DNA of 64,000 nt, from positions 704,773,095-704,837,094 of the forward strand of contig NC_057810.1 in assembly GCF_018294505.1 (NCBI RefSeq), in the 5' to 3' direction. This document shows positions 10,946-21,423 of the stretch, piece by piece (the stretch's first letter is position 1; each line of letters opens with the position of its first letter). The DNA comes from Triticum aestivum (lineage: Eukaryota; Streptophyta; Magnoliopsida; Poales; Poaceae). The position numbers and the translations under genes were made by a program. A model generated the notes under the pieces. The model saw only the letters and a program-made list of their open reading frames with translations, searched no databases and was not told the origin of the DNA.

Positions 10946-13900
10946 ATGTCCGGAGCGGGAGGCAAGTGGGTGGCCTCCTCCGTCACGGAGGGGCACATCA
11001 AAAAGTTGAGGAAAGCCGAATACCTGCACAACGACATTGCGCAGCGGCTTCCAGACGAGGGGCAGCTCGTCCCCACCCCCAGACCCCATGAGAGGGTGGT
11101 GTTCCTTCCCCATCTCCTCCGTGGACTGGGCTTCCCACTCCACCCATTTGTCCGAGGGCTCATGTTGTACTACGGCCTGGATTTCCACGATCTGGCCCCG
11201 AATTTCATCCTCAACATCTCAGCGTTTATCATTGTGTCCGAGGCCTTCCTCCGCATCAAGCCCCACTTCGGCTTATGGCTGAAGACCTTCAATGTCAAGC
11301 CGAAGGTAGTGGGCGGCCAGCAGGCGGAGTGCGGAGGCGCCATGTTAGGAAAGATGCCCAGCGTCATATGGCTCGAGGGCGCCTTCGTGGAAACCATCAA
11401 AGGGTGGCAATCGGGGTGGTTCCACATCACCGAGCCGCATGACCTTGAATGGGCAGCGGCCCCCGAATTCCTATCTGGCATCCCCACACGGCTCACCTCC
11501 TGGAAAGAGAAGGGCCTGACGTGGGGTGATTTGGAAGAGCTGACCGGACTCCAAACCTGCGTCCGAAACCTTGTGAACAAGAAGATCAAGCTCGTCAACG
11601 TAGTCCAGGTCATGCTCATTCGCCGGATCCTCCCGTGCCAATAACGGGCCTTCAACTTGTGGGAGTTTGATCCGGCACAGCACCAAACTTTGAGCAGGCT
11701 CTTCGACACAACGTACGAAGATGCCTGGAAGGTGTTGTTCAAGGGCGCCGAGGCTCCCGCATCCGCTACCGAAGATCGCGGATTCAGCTCGCAGCGTCAA
11801 GCCGGCGAGGTAAGCTATTTTACCCTTTATAGGACACTTGTTTTTCATAATTTGACTCTATGAAGGATCTAAACTCCCTTACCTTTGACAGGCCTGACAG
11901 AAGAATTCCGGGCAGGTTAACTGTCCGGCTCCCTTACCAAAAGACCCAGCGGACGCCCGATTGACAGGGCTGCTGGTTCCGGCACCTCATGTGGTGCCGG
12001 ATAAGAAGGCCAAGAAGAAGGCCACGGGAACCCGAAAGAGTTCCCGGCGTCAGGTGTTATCGGACTCATCGTCCGATGACTCCGAGGCGGACTCCTCCCG
12101 CGAAGACGAGGAGGAGAAAAAAGAGGCTTCTCCCCCAGCGGGGGGAGAGAAGAAAAGGAAGGCCTCCCCAACTGGGGAGGCCGGAGGGTCCAAGAAGGGA
12201 AGGAACCTTCCTCCGGACTACTCCACCAACGCCGACGACGGCGAAGAGGAGTGGCCACCGAAGGCTAAGCCCCTGGCGACATCGTAAGTGTCCGGATTCC
12301 AGAATAACTCATGATTTTTCATTTGTCGCATAGTGTCTTCTAATGTCAAATACAACCACGTAGCCCGCCCAAGGACGAGCTCCCCGCTTCGTCGAGCGGC
12401 TCCCTGGATTCGTCGGATGTGAATAGCACTTCACTTCTGGCCGCTCTCCTCGCGCTGCTGATGACGCTGAGGTGGGGTCCCAAAAGGGGCCTAGCCAGGA
12501 GGAGGAGGTCCCGGAGGTGCCGCAAGGTAACCTCTCGGACTTTGGGCATAAGGGGGATCAAACCCCAAGGGGTTCTATGTCCGGCGCTGGGCCGGACTCC
12601 GCACCGGAACCTTCAGTGGTTCCGGAGTTCGACGGGCGGTCCCTTCGTAAGAAGGGCGAGACTGCGACATCGGTGACCTCCGTCCAACCAGAGGCGCCGG
12701 ATAATTTGTTGGAGGCACTTAACGGCGCCTCCATCGACGAGGCGCACCACACTATCATGAGTGCGGTGATCCAGAAAGTCCAGTCCGCCAAGAGCGGGCT
12801 GACTGAAGCCTGTACCAGCCTTCTAACAGGCTTTGAGGTAAGTTTTTAAGATACATAAGAATATTACCGCATAGACAGTAGCCCCTGATGCTTAGTTCGG
12901 TGTTCGGAAAGAAAAGCCGAGCTGAGGATCTAAAAAGATATACGCAGGAGTCTAACATAAATATGTCAATATGGGAATGCAGGCTGCGCTGGTGACCTCT
13001 GCCGCACTGACTACGGAGGTCAATGCATTGAAGGAGAGCCTCGAGCGGTCCGAGAATGAGCCCGGCCTTGCCAAGAAGCGGCTCGAGGACAAGGAAGGTA
13101 AGTAATACCTTATTAAAGTAATACCTTATAGCAAGGATTTGGTTGCAAAAAATGACAGGAATAACGTGGGTATTGCAGGGGCCACGAACGAGGTGGCGAC
13201 CCTGAAGGAAGCGGTGTCCAAGGCCGAAAACAGTGCGGCCGCGGAGTGCACCGAGCGAGAGAAGCAGGAGGCGCGGGTGGCGGAGGTGCGGCAAGAGCTC
13301 CAGGTTTTTGTAGAAAAACACGAGAGTTTGGAGCGTGACTCGAAGACTCGAGAGTCCGAGCTTGCCTTGGCTCTTGAGAGTGCCAAAGCCGCTAAGGCCG
13401 AAGCCCAGAAGGCCCTCCAGGAGATTGAGGCGATAAAAAAGATAGCGGCGGGTAAGGCATTCTTCATGCAAAGCAAGCATGTAAAAGTGAATTATCTGTT
13501 ACTTACCCGAATCCGGAGCTCTCCAGGAGCGTTCGCGGATCTGCCCCATAGTGTGTCCGATGCTGCCGTGTTCTACCGAGCCGAGGAGGGGAGCTAGACG
13601 GAAAAGGTGTTCTGGTCTCAATATGATGAGGCCGAACATCCGGTGCCCCTAAGCGACCAGCTGAAGCAGCTGGTCGAGATCCACAAGGTGGCCGAATAGG
13701 CCATGAAGGGCCTCATAGTTCGGCTATGGCCTAAAGAAGCCATGCCTGGGAGCTACTTCGGTCTGGTGCGGCGGATGGTGGACGCCTGTCCATGGATTGA
13801 AGTCATCAAGCGCTCCGTCTGCATTGAAGGTGCCCGTCGGGCCCTTGCCCGTGCTAAAGTGCACTGGGGTAAGATGGACGCCGAGAAGCTTGTGACGGAT

Positions 13901-14011
13901 GCGCCACCGCCGGGCAAGGAGTATCGCAAGCCCGAGATGTACTATAAGGGCGTCCTGAAGGGTGCCCGCCTTATAGCTGGTGAATGCTCCAAAGATGTAA
14001 TTTTTGAGTAG
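10946..14011 (+). pseudogene. Antisense gene of Gypsy1 (putative gypsy-type transposon protein, Transposase_28-like)
   Basis: The gene starts at ATG 10946 (MSGAGGKWVASSVTEG) and runs opposite to gag. Exon 1 (to 11809) carries the domain with FPLHPFVRGLMLYYGLDFHD and KPHFGLWLKTF, typical of the plant 'putative gypsy type transposon' family (PF04195). Donor GAGGTAAGC (11809/11810) and acceptor TTTGACAG (11891) bound the first intron. Exon 2 (11892-12284) encodes a Lys/Glu/Asp-rich, Ser-rich, nuclear-looking segment. Further exons encode a coiled coil (about 13180-13450) and a conserved C-terminal domain (13703-14011, PGSYFGLVRRMVDACPWIEV) ending at a stop. In-frame stops at 11642-11644 and just inside exon 2 (TGA near 11895) make this copy a pseudogene, although splice sites look intact. 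Function is unknown; a DNA-binding or chromatin role is only a guess. Confidence 0.72.
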
Positions 14012-15207
14012 ACTCGCATTTGTTATCCCGTACGCTGAAAACTTTGTTCATATGCGCTAAGCAACGCTTGTTAATTTAAAATATTACCTTCTGTGCGGCC
14101 GTTTATCAAATTTGAGAGATGGCGAGTCGTTGGCTTCAGCCCCCATGCCACGAGTGCTGGGGTGTTTGGGATAAACTTGAGCGCTCTTGTTCCCATTCTT
14201 GGGTCCTTCGAGGGAGGCGTTCAACACGACGAACGAGGCAACCGGACTATAATGCTTGAACACTCTCACTTAGCCATAGAATTCTATAATTTTAGATTTC
14301 GGCGAAGCCCCTGGTATTCGGAATACCGAGTTCGGGGCGCTATCCACGCCTTGGCCGGACAATGCCGACTCCTCGTTCTAAGCGTCATGAGTCTTTAGGG
14401 ACCCGAAAAACCTCTCGAACAGCGACCAGCTCTCGCCCTATCATGACGGTCAGTTTTAGCTTTCTCCACTGAGGTGCTCAACCCAGCTCAACCGGGTCAC
14501 AATCGCAGTGGTTCTCCCAGCGCTACCTTAGCCGATATAACGGAACGTAAGGTACGAAAACATGGGAGCTGGGCAAACCCAACTATTGACCCAAGACATG
14601 ATTCGGAGCCGATGCATATAATGCTATAAGTTCGGGGTGCCGCACTTGTGAAAGTGTTCGGACTTATCACACCATGTTTTGGGGTACTTAAGCCCCTGCT
14701 GTATTGACCGTACCAAGTTGTACGGGTGCAACATGTCATAGATGAACATTTATAGAAAAAAAGGAATGCAATAATAAGTAGAAGCTATGTATTGTTTATT
14801 CAAAATATACTGCAATGAAAGCAGAACGATACAAATAGTGCGATAAGCAAGGGATGGGACTATTTAACATGTCCCCCTCCAGGGGTAGGCTACGAGATGG
14901 TATGTAAAACAGGTATACTGCTCGTAATATAGACCACCTGGACACTCGACGTAGCTTTTCTGCTTCCCTGGCTGTTGCATCGTGAGTTCGGCGATTCTAC
15001 TGCCGGACAGGGCTTCTGGAAAATGGAGTCCTGAGAATAAGAAAAAAAAGAATGACACAATTGGGAGCCCCTTGTGCGGTTGAGCTGCACTCTGGGCATG
15101 TCGTGGTCGTGCCCCTCTCCCTATGCCCATGGTATCTCCAGAGCATAGTTATGTACGCGTGGTACTGGTCTCGCGATTTCGCGAGGGCTGGGGTTGGGGC
15201 CCAATTG
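14012..15207. other. Gypsy1 convergent non-coding region
   Basis: No gene is visible in these 1.2 kb. They lie between the 3' end of the antisense gene and the protease stop, where other Tat-lineage elements carry RT, RNase H and integrase. A purine-rich tract AAGAAAAAAAAG is near 15040. No tandem array like that of Gypsy2 is present. Confidence 0.6.
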
Positions 15208-15939
15208 CTACGCATGCTCGGAACGCGCCAGGCGGTCTTGTTGTAGGTTACTCCGGGCGTGCTTGACGGTGTCCGGACGTTTAGTAGTCGGACTCGAGAA
15301 TTGCCTTAAGAGGCTGCTTTGTACTTCCACCGTGAGGGTCGCCGTATGCTCCTCCGTTCGGAGAGAGCGTTCGGTGTTTCCATTGACTGTGATTACTCCT
15401 CGAGGGCCTGTCATCTTGAGCTTGAGGTATGCATAGTGCGGCACCGTATTGAACTTTGCAAATGCGGTTCGTCCGAGCAGTGCATGATAGCCGCTGCGGA
15501 ACGGGACTATGTCGAAGATTAATTCCTCGCTTCGGAAGTTATCCGGGGATCCAAAGACCACTTCAAGTGTAATTGAGCATGTACAGTTGGCCTCTACACC
15601 TGGTATGATGCCTTTAAAGGTCGTTTTTGTGGGTTTAGTCCTTGAAGGGTCTATGCCCATTTTGCGCACTGTATCCTGGTAAAGTAGGTTCAGGCTGCTA
15701 CCGCCGTCCATCAGGACTCTAGTGAGGTGAAATCCGTCAATGATTGGGTCAAGAACCAATGCGGAGAATCCGCCGTGGCGGATGCTAGTGGGGTGGTCCC
15801 TTCGATCAAAAGTGATCAGGCAGGAGGACCACAGGTTGAACTTTGGGGCGACTGGCTCCATCGCGTATACGTCCCTTAGTGCACGCTTCCGCTCCCTTTT
15901 GGGTATGTGGGTTGCGTATATCATGTTCACTGTCCGCAC
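15208..15939 (-). CDS. Gypsy1 aspartic protease region
   Basis: The frame contains the retropepsin-like block TRVLMDGGSSLNLLY (active-site D-G-G in place of D-S/T-G) and, about 70 residues on, FRSGYHALLGRTAFAKF. An upstream segment reads FDRRDHPTSIRHGG. It ends at 15208, and no reverse transcriptase follows. The frame is uninterrupted over 243 codons but is separated from gag by stops and a frame shift near 15960-16335. The D-G-G form is usual in Tat-lineage Gypsy proteases, as also in Gypsy2. The segment just upstream (16032-16232) holds HTYRDC-like remains of a zinc-binding motif in another frame. Confidence 0.8.
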   Translation of the reverse strand: MRTVNMIYATHIPKRERKRALRDVYAMEPVAPKFNLWSSCLITFDRRDHPTSIRHGGFSALVLDPIIDGFHLTRVLMDGGSSLNLLYQDTVRKMGIDPSRTKPTKTTFKGIIPGVEANCTCSITLEVVFGSPDNFRSEELIFDIVPFRSGYHALLGRTAFAKFNTVPHYAYLKLKMTGPRGVITVNGNTERSLRTEEHTATLTVEVQSSLLRQFSSPTTKRPDTVKHARSNLQQDRLARSEHA

Positions 15940-16337
15940 TTGTGGGGCAAAGCCCTTCTATCCTCTATTTTTCGGCGGCCGGGGCTCCTCCTCATCATCG
16001 CTATGCAGCCCCTTGTCGTTGTTTTCGGCATTTAACTTGCCTGCCTGATTGAACACCCAACAATCCCTGTAGGTGTGGTTGGCTGGTTTTTCGGGGGTGC
16101 CATGTATCTAGCACGAGGGATCGAGTATGCGGTCCAGATTGGACGGGCCCTGAGTATTTCTTTTGAATGGATTTTTCCGCTGACCGGGTTTAGAGCCTCT
16201 GAATCCAGCATTGACTGCCGTATCTTCAGCATTGTCCCCGTTAATGCGGCGCTTGTGCTTGTTGCGATGCGACCTGCCGTTGCTGCCTTGGTATCCGAAC
16301 TAGCAGGGTTTTTGTTCCGGTTGTTACTACGAGCTAG

Positions 16338-18503
16338 CTAGCTGTCCTCTGCCGCGCAGAAGCGGGTCATGAGTGATGTGAGGGCTGCAATGGATTTCGG
16401 CTTTCCCTGTCCTAGGTGCCGGGCAAGCCACTCGTCGCGGATGTTATGTTTGAAGGCTGCAAGGGCCTCTGCATCCGGAAAGTCAATGATTTGATTTTTC
16501 TTGGTTAAGAACCGTGTCCAGAATTGTCTGGCCGATTCATCTGGCTGCTGAATTATGTGGCTTAGGTCATCGGCATCTGGTGGTCGCACATATGTGCCCT
16601 GGAAGTTATCAAGGAATGCGGCTTCCAGGTCTTCCCAACAACCAATTGATTCTGCTGGCAAGCTGTTGAGCCAATGCCGAGCTAGTCCTTTAAGCTTGAG
16701 TGGGAGGTATTTGATGGCGTGTAGATCATCACCGCGGGCCATGTGGATGTTAAGGAGATAGTCCTCGATCCAAACCGCAGGATCTGTTGTGACGTCATAT
16801 GATTCAATGTTTACGGGTTTGAAACCCTCGGGGATTTGATGATCCATTACTTCGTCTATGAAGCATAGTGGGTGTGTGGCGCCTCTGTATTGGGCTATAT
16901 CATGACGCAGCTCAAATGAGCTTTCTCTACTGTGTTTGGCCCGACCGGAATTGCTGTATCCGGCGTGACGGTTGTCATCACGTTTCGTGGGGCGCCCACG
17001 CGATCCGTAGATTGATCTTATTTGCCTTGCCTTGTCCTCCAATATGTCTCGCAAGTTTGGCGCATTTCCCCGTGGCTTTGTACTTTTCGAGCGACGCCGG
17101 GGTGCGGCTTTAGTGGAGGGCCTAGAGGCCTCTCTGTCGCGGCCACGAGGTGTCCGGTCGGCCGTGTCATGCGCTGGTGATGTAGGTTTGGGTGCTTCCT
17201 CCTCTAATTGGGGTAGCAGCCTGCGTTTTGGGTAGCTCTTGGAGGAGCGATCGAGTTTGTACTCTTCGGCTGCAAGGACTTTGGTCCATCTGTCAGCTAG
17301 CAAGTCTTGGTCAGCTCTAAGCTGCTGCTGCTTTTTCTTGAGGCTGCTTGCCGTGTCCATAAGCCTGCGTTTGAAACGCTCTTGTTCGACGGGATCCTCG
17401 GGCACGACAAATTCGTCGTCGTCGAGGCTTGCCTCATCTTCGGAGGGAGGCATATAATTATCGTCCTCTACCTCTCTGTCTGACGCTCTATCATGAGGGC
17501 TGGCTTCTCCCTCCTCCTGTGCTGAATCTTGCTGGAGGGGGTTGTCTTCGGCGCTGTCCGGGGTGTTATTATCTCCCGTGCCAGAATCACCGTTTTTGCT
17601 GTGGTGGGATTTAGAGCGGCGCCGCTGATGCCGGCGCTTGGGCTGTTTCTTGGAGGGGTCATCCTCCGCTATTCCGTTGCCATTCCCATCTTTTGGGGTG
17701 TCCACCATGTATATGTCGTATGACGAGGTGGCCTTCCAGTGCCCTGTAGGTGCTGGTTCTTGGTTGTCTCCTGCATCGTCGTCCATACCGTCGATGTCTT
17801 CGGAGTCAAAGTCGAGCATGTCGGTTAAATCACCGACAGTGGCGACAAAGTGGGTCATGGGTGGTTGTTGAATTTCTTCGTCGTCCGCATCCCAACCTTC
17901 CTGACCATAGTCCAGCCAGGGCTCTCCTGATAAAGAGAGAGACTTTAGTGAATTCAGGATGTCGCCAAAGGGCGAGTGCTGAAAGATGTCCGCAGCAGTG
18001 AACTCCATAACCGGCGCCCAATCGGATTTGATTGGCGGGGGCGCGGGAGGTTTGGAGTCTGGAGAGGAGTCCGACACCTCGGAGTCACGGGCTTTGCAAA
18101 GGACAGGGATGGTGTTCGGCTCAATCGCCGTAGAGATCGTAGCCCCCGAGGCGGTGTCCAGCCACTCGTCCTTGATCGGCGAAGTCGGCTCCGAGCTAAG
18201 GGTCGGAGCGGACGCTGGTGCGGCCTCCAGGGCACTGTTCAGCGGCAGAGCTAGATCATACCCATCAAGACAGTGCGGCGCGCTTGGCTGTGGCTCGAAT
18301 CCGTCGAAGATCAAGTCTCCGCGGATGTCAGCCATGTAGTTCAAACTCCCAAATCTGACCTGATGGCCAGGGGTGTAGCTTTCGATCTGCTCCAGATGGC
18401 CAAGCGAATTGGCCCGCAGTGCAAAGCCGCCGAATACGAAGATCTGTTCGGGGAGAAAAGTCTCACCCTGGACCGCGTCGTTGTTGATGATCGAAGGAGC
18501 CAT
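16338..18503 (-). CDS. Gypsy1 gag polyprotein
   Basis: The first true ATG after the primer site is at 18503 (MAPSIINNDAVQ). The frame is also open upstream into the LTR but without an ATG. The 721-codon product has a long acidic and basic low-complexity first part, with Asp/Glu clusters, then an RRRQRRRSKSHHSK-like basic run near 17620. A classic Retrotrans_gag domain lies near the end (DPAVWIEDYLLNIHMARGDD, HWLNSLPAES, FWTRFLTKKNQ). The stop at 16338 is a single-base change: a TAG lies in AEDS-stop-LARSNN, after which the same frame continues. Gag packages the element RNA into virus-like particles. It is the largest intact frame of this element. Confidence 0.85.
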   Translation of the reverse strand: MAPSIINNDAVQGETFLPEQIFVFGGFALRANSLGHLEQIESYTPGHQVRFGSLNYMADIRGDLIFDGFEPQPSAPHCLDGYDLALPLNSALEAAPASAPTLSSEPTSPIKDEWLDTASGATISTAIEPNTIPVLCKARDSEVSDSSPDSKPPAPPPIKSDWAPVMEFTAADIFQHSPFGDILNSLKSLSLSGEPWLDYGQEGWDADDEEIQQPPMTHFVATVGDLTDMLDFDSEDIDGMDDDAGDNQEPAPTGHWKATSSYDIYMVDTPKDGNGNGIAEDDPSKKQPKRRHQRRRSKSHHSKNGDSGTGDNNTPDSAEDNPLQQDSAQEEGEASPHDRASDREVEDDNYMPPSEDEASLDDDEFVVPEDPVEQERFKRRLMDTASSLKKKQQQLRADQDLLADRWTKVLAAEEYKLDRSSKSYPKRRLLPQLEEEAPKPTSPAHDTADRTPRGRDREASRPSTKAAPRRRSKSTKPRGNAPNLRDILEDKARQIRSIYGSRGRPTKRDDNRHAGYSNSGRAKHSRESSFELRHDIAQYRGATHPLCFIDEVMDHQIPEGFKPVNIESYDVTTDPAVWIEDYLLNIHMARGDDLHAIKYLPLKLKGLARHWLNSLPAESIGCWEDLEAAFLDNFQGTYVRPPDADDLSHIIQQPDESARQFWTRFLTKKNQIIDFPDAEALAAFKHNIRDEWLARHLGQGKPKSIAALTSLMTRFCAAEDS

Positions 18504-18531
18504 CGGGCCTAAAGGTGACGACACAGAGGAA

Positions 18532-18550
18532 CTCTCAATGAAAGCACCAA
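18532..18550 (-). other. Gypsy1 primer binding site
   Basis: On the minus strand TTGGTGCTTTCATTGAGAG follows the LTR end directly. Its position marks the tRNA primer site, although I cannot name the tRNA with confidence. Confidence 0.55.
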
Positions 18551-19024
18551 CGTCGGTGTCAAAACCGGCGGATCTCGGGTAGGGGGTCCCGAACTGTGCG
18601 TCTAGGCGGATGGTAATAGGAGACAAGGGACACGATGTTTTTGCCCAGGTTCGGGCCCTCTCGATGGAGGTAAAACCCTACTCCTGCTTGATTAATATTG
18701 ATGATATGGGTAGTACAAGAGTAGATCTACCACGAGATCAAAGAGGCTAAACCCTATAAGCTAGCCTATGGTATGATTGTTGTTTTTTCCTACGGACTAA
18801 AACCCTCCGGTTTATATAGACACCGGAGAGGGTTAGGGTTACACAGAGTCGGTTACAATGGTAGGAGATCTACATATCCGTATCGCCAAGCTTGCCTTCC
18901 ACGCCAAGGAAAGTCCCATCCGGACACGGGACGAAGTCTTCAATCATGTATCTTTATAGTCCAGGAGTCCGGCCAACGGTGATAGTTCGGCTATCCGGAC
19001 ACCCCCTAATCCAGGACTCCGTCA
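18551..19024 (-). repeat. Gypsy1 5' LTR
   Basis: The second 474-bp LTR copy starts CGTCGGTGTC, with the terminal T changed to C, and ends GGACTCCGTCA. It lies next to the primer binding site and so is the 5' LTR. The target duplication CCCGT follows at 19025-19029. Confidence 0.92.
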
Positions 19025-19756
19025 CCCGTCTCTCCTGCAATATATGCAATACTTCTTGTCTCTGGATTGCGAGCGGCCCCTATAGTTGTTTTTACATTTG
19101 CCTCTGTTTCCATTATTGGAGTTCTTCTCCTTTGTCCTACCACGAACAGATAATCCCTCGGCTTGGGATGAACTCGAACCATCATGAGCCACCATTAATT
19201 TCATCTTCTCCTTAGAGTTCAAAGCTTCATAAACTTCATTAAGTGTGAGAGTATCACGATTGTATAATATGGTGTCTCTAAAATTGGTATAAGAACTTGG
19301 CAGTGAACAAAGTAACATTAAAGCTGTATCTTCCTCTTCATACTTAACCTCCATTGCTGCTAGATCAGATATGATCTCTTTAAATTCTGAAATATGATTC
19401 AAAACATTACCTCCCTCGGGTAACCTGTGCAGGAATAATTTTTGCTTCAGATGCATCTTGCTGGTGAGATCTTTAGTCATGCAAATCCCTTCCAGCTTTA
19501 ACCATAGAGCGGCGACAGTTTTCTTGCTCAAAACTTCCTGCAAAATATTATTATGCAAATGGAGTTGAATTTGTGACAAAGCCTTACAATCAATTCTTTT
19601 CTCCTCATCAGTCCAGTCCTGAATTTTGTTCTTCCCAAAACTATCGAGTGCTTCATCATAGTCGAACTGTGCCAGTAATGCCCGCATCTTGACTTGCCAT
19701 AGGGTAAACCTTGTGTCACGGTCTAGCAGCGGAAGATCGTACTTCATGGATGCCAT
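19025..19756 (-). pseudogene. Copia C gag
   Basis: The ATG at 19756 starts MASMKYDLPLLDRDTRF. The UBN2-type Copia gag domain follows, with FTLWQVKMRALLAQ, EVLSKKTVAALWLKLE, LPEGGNVLNHISEFK and LPSSYTNFRDTILY. The end is basic (RGKCKNNYRGRSQSR), and the frame then enters a CCHC zinc knuckle of which only the first two cysteines (YCIYCRRDG) remain before Gypsy1 begins. The His and last Cys of the knuckle are at the far side of Gypsy1. The frame is otherwise open for 244 codons, so Gypsy1 inserted while the gag was still largely intact. Confidence 0.9.
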
Positions 19757-20229
19757 GAGTAGATAAATCTGGTACGCTGGGTAGACATTGCGAACGAAAA
19801 ACCAAAGAGTGATTTGTAACTCCACGTGATGAACAGAAGTACTAGTAGTAACTAGTACTAGTTGACAGCAGCTTGAGAAATCAATCAGATCACACGTGCT
19901 AGTTAGTGGAAAAGCGTCCACGTACTAGTAGTAGTACTAGCAAATTGGTTGATTGATTCTTGGGGCTTGAAACTTGTACATAGAGCAGCAGCGGCGGTAA
20001 CTCGATTAGCGACTGGAAGGATCAGTCCTCGGGACTTGAAGCCAGTACCGATCAGTCTCAACTTTCTCTCGACACGGATGACTGCTCCTGTCGGTCTCGA
20101 CTTCAGGCGACGCAATGGAAATCGATTTGCACTCAGATCAGCGGATCACCAAGAGACGCGTGCGGTGGCGGCGCACAGACGCAAACCCTAACTCTCCTCT
20201 CGACTTCAAATCTCGTATCTGAAACCTCA
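19757..20229 (-). other. Copia C untranslated leader
   Basis: No gene is visible. These bases lie between the primer binding site and the gag ATG. They contain a cluster of ACTAGTAGTA-type short repeats (about 19839-19945). Confidence 0.6.
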
Positions 20230-20241
20230 GCTCTGATACCA
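20230..20241 (-). other. Copia C primer binding site (initiator tRNA-Met type)
   Basis: The minus strand reads TGGTATCAGAGC, the standard Copia primer site complementary to the 3' end of initiator tRNA-Met. It lies two bases inside the LTR end. Confidence 0.92.
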
Positions 20242-20243
20242 CT

Positions 20244-20549
20244 TGTTAGATAATAACGAGAATAAACAAGACAAAGAGAGACACGAATTTTTACGTGGAA
20301 ACCCTTGCGGGAGAAAACCACGGACACATGAAGGCGCAATTACTATGATGGAGGAGTATTACAAGCACGAGACGACAGACCATCTTAGGTGCGACTACAT
20401 GGGGTATATATGAGGGGCAACACATAGGAGTCCTTGTAGGACAAGTAAACAAGTTGTACTCGTATCCGTCGGTACCAACGCAAAAAGCTCATACCGTATG
20501 TACTTCGTCTAGTCCAATACGGTACTAGAATTTAGATCATAATTTAACA
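20244..20549 (-). repeat. Copia C 5' LTR
   Basis: The 306-bp LTR is bounded by TGTTAGAT and ATTTAACA on the plus strand. It contains GGTATATATGAG near 20403-20414, a TATA box candidate on the minus strand. The partner 3' LTR is outside the window. Confidence 0.87.
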
Positions 20550-20572
20550 ATGCTAGATGTGAAAAGATCAAT

Positions 20573-20679
20573 TACTCCCTCTGTCCCGAATTACTTGTCG
20601 CAAATATGTATGTATCTAGATGTATTTTAGTTCTAGATACATCCATTTCTGCGACGAGTAATTTGGGATAGAGGGAGTA
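20573..20679. mobile_element. Stowaway (Tc1/Mariner) MITE
   Basis: Termini CTCCCTCTGTCCCGAATTAC and the matching GTAATTTGGGATAGAGGGAG are inverted repeats flanked by TA target duplications (20573-20574 and 20678-20679). The 103-bp body folds into one long hairpin. This is the classic CTCCCTCCGT Stowaway type of grasses. Confidence 0.95.
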
Positions 20680-21143
20680 CTTTTTTAAAAAGTTCAGCCT
20701 TAGGTGTCAAAAAAATTTGTTATTGGATTACTGTTAATTTTGTCTATTGCCGATAGATAGGGTGCGGGTGTTTAGGTTCATTGTGCCTAAAGAATTTGTT
20801 TCTCAACCTGCACCTAAGCCATCGCTTAAAGACCAAATTACTACTGATAACTTGAGGGAACAACCATTGGATTATTGATTATGTCGAAATGATTTTATGT
20901 ATTATGGAAGCAGGTTGAACTCAAGTGGCAAGATGAGGTTGAGTCAAGTTAGGGGATGCAGTTGGCAGAATGAGGTTGAACTCAAGTAGCAGGATGAGAC
21001 TGAACTCAAGTGGCGGGATGATCATAGTTGGACTAACCAATGATAGTACAGTTAAGAAGATGACTGGAGAATGCAAATCATTTTAGATGGTTAATTTACA
21101 TTGTTACATGAGACCTTGCAAAGCCTGCCCCAATTGTAGATGA
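20680..21143. other. Unclassified stretch with short diverged repeats
   Basis: I see no gene. A motif of the form GGTTGAACTCAAGTGGCAAGATGA recurs about four times with changes between 20911 and 21020. The rest shows no recognised element. It could be low-copy flanking DNA. Confidence 0.5.
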
Positions 21144-21275
21144 TGAGGCCTTCTTTGGTTCATAGGATACGAATATTCTAGGAATAGGAACTTCATAGGA
21201 AGTGAGATGACATGCATCTCAATTCCTATAAAGAAAGAGATGCCATTTGTTGCATAGGATAGGAATTTTTCCATT

Positions 21276-21408
21276 TGTTAGACAAACTAGGGTTTGGAAC
21301 AATGCTCGATGCCCTTGGTGGGCACGACTGTCATATATTTATAAGAGGGAATGGTACAAATACAAGTTATGTTACAACACGTATATCTACTATATACTTA
21401 GTCTAACA
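21276..21408 (-). repeat. Copia D 3' LTR
   Basis: It is bounded by TGTTAGAC and GTCTAACA and is 133 bp long. It is preceded by the target duplication CCATT and followed by the polypurine tract. Confidence 0.93.
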
Positions 21409-21423
21409 CCCTCCCTCAATCTT
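21409..21423 (-). other. Copia D polypurine tract
   Basis: The minus strand reads AAGATTGAGGGAGGG directly before the 3' LTR. This is the usual Copia plus-strand primer site. Confidence 0.88.

Larger units (their letters stand above)
9920..19024 (-). mobile_element. Gypsy1: non-autonomous Ty3/Gypsy element with antisense gene
   Basis: The 9105-bp element has two 474-bp LTRs and a perfect 5-bp target duplication CCCGT (9915-9919 and 19025-19029). Gag and protease are coded on the minus strand. No reverse transcriptase, RNase H or integrase is present: the sequence passes from the protease stop at 15208 into non-coding DNA. A multi-exon gene on the opposite strand occupies 10946-14011. By eye the LTRs differ by about nine substitutions and no indel, so the insertion is fairly young. 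The layout resembles the pol-less Fatima-type Gypsy elements of wheat, but that name is recall and unverified. Confidence 0.9.
9281..20549 (-). mobile_element. Copia C: Ty1/Copia element split by CACTA1 and Gypsy1
   Basis: The remaining parts, read on the minus strand, are the 5' LTR (20549-20244), primer binding site (20241-20230), leader, gag (19756-19025), then past Gypsy1 the rest of gag, the protease and the pre-integrase domain (9914-9281). The pol gene should continue left of CACTA1 and Angela, outside the window. Apart from the insertions the reading frame here is largely open. This element is the base layer of the left third of the window. Confidence 0.88.
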
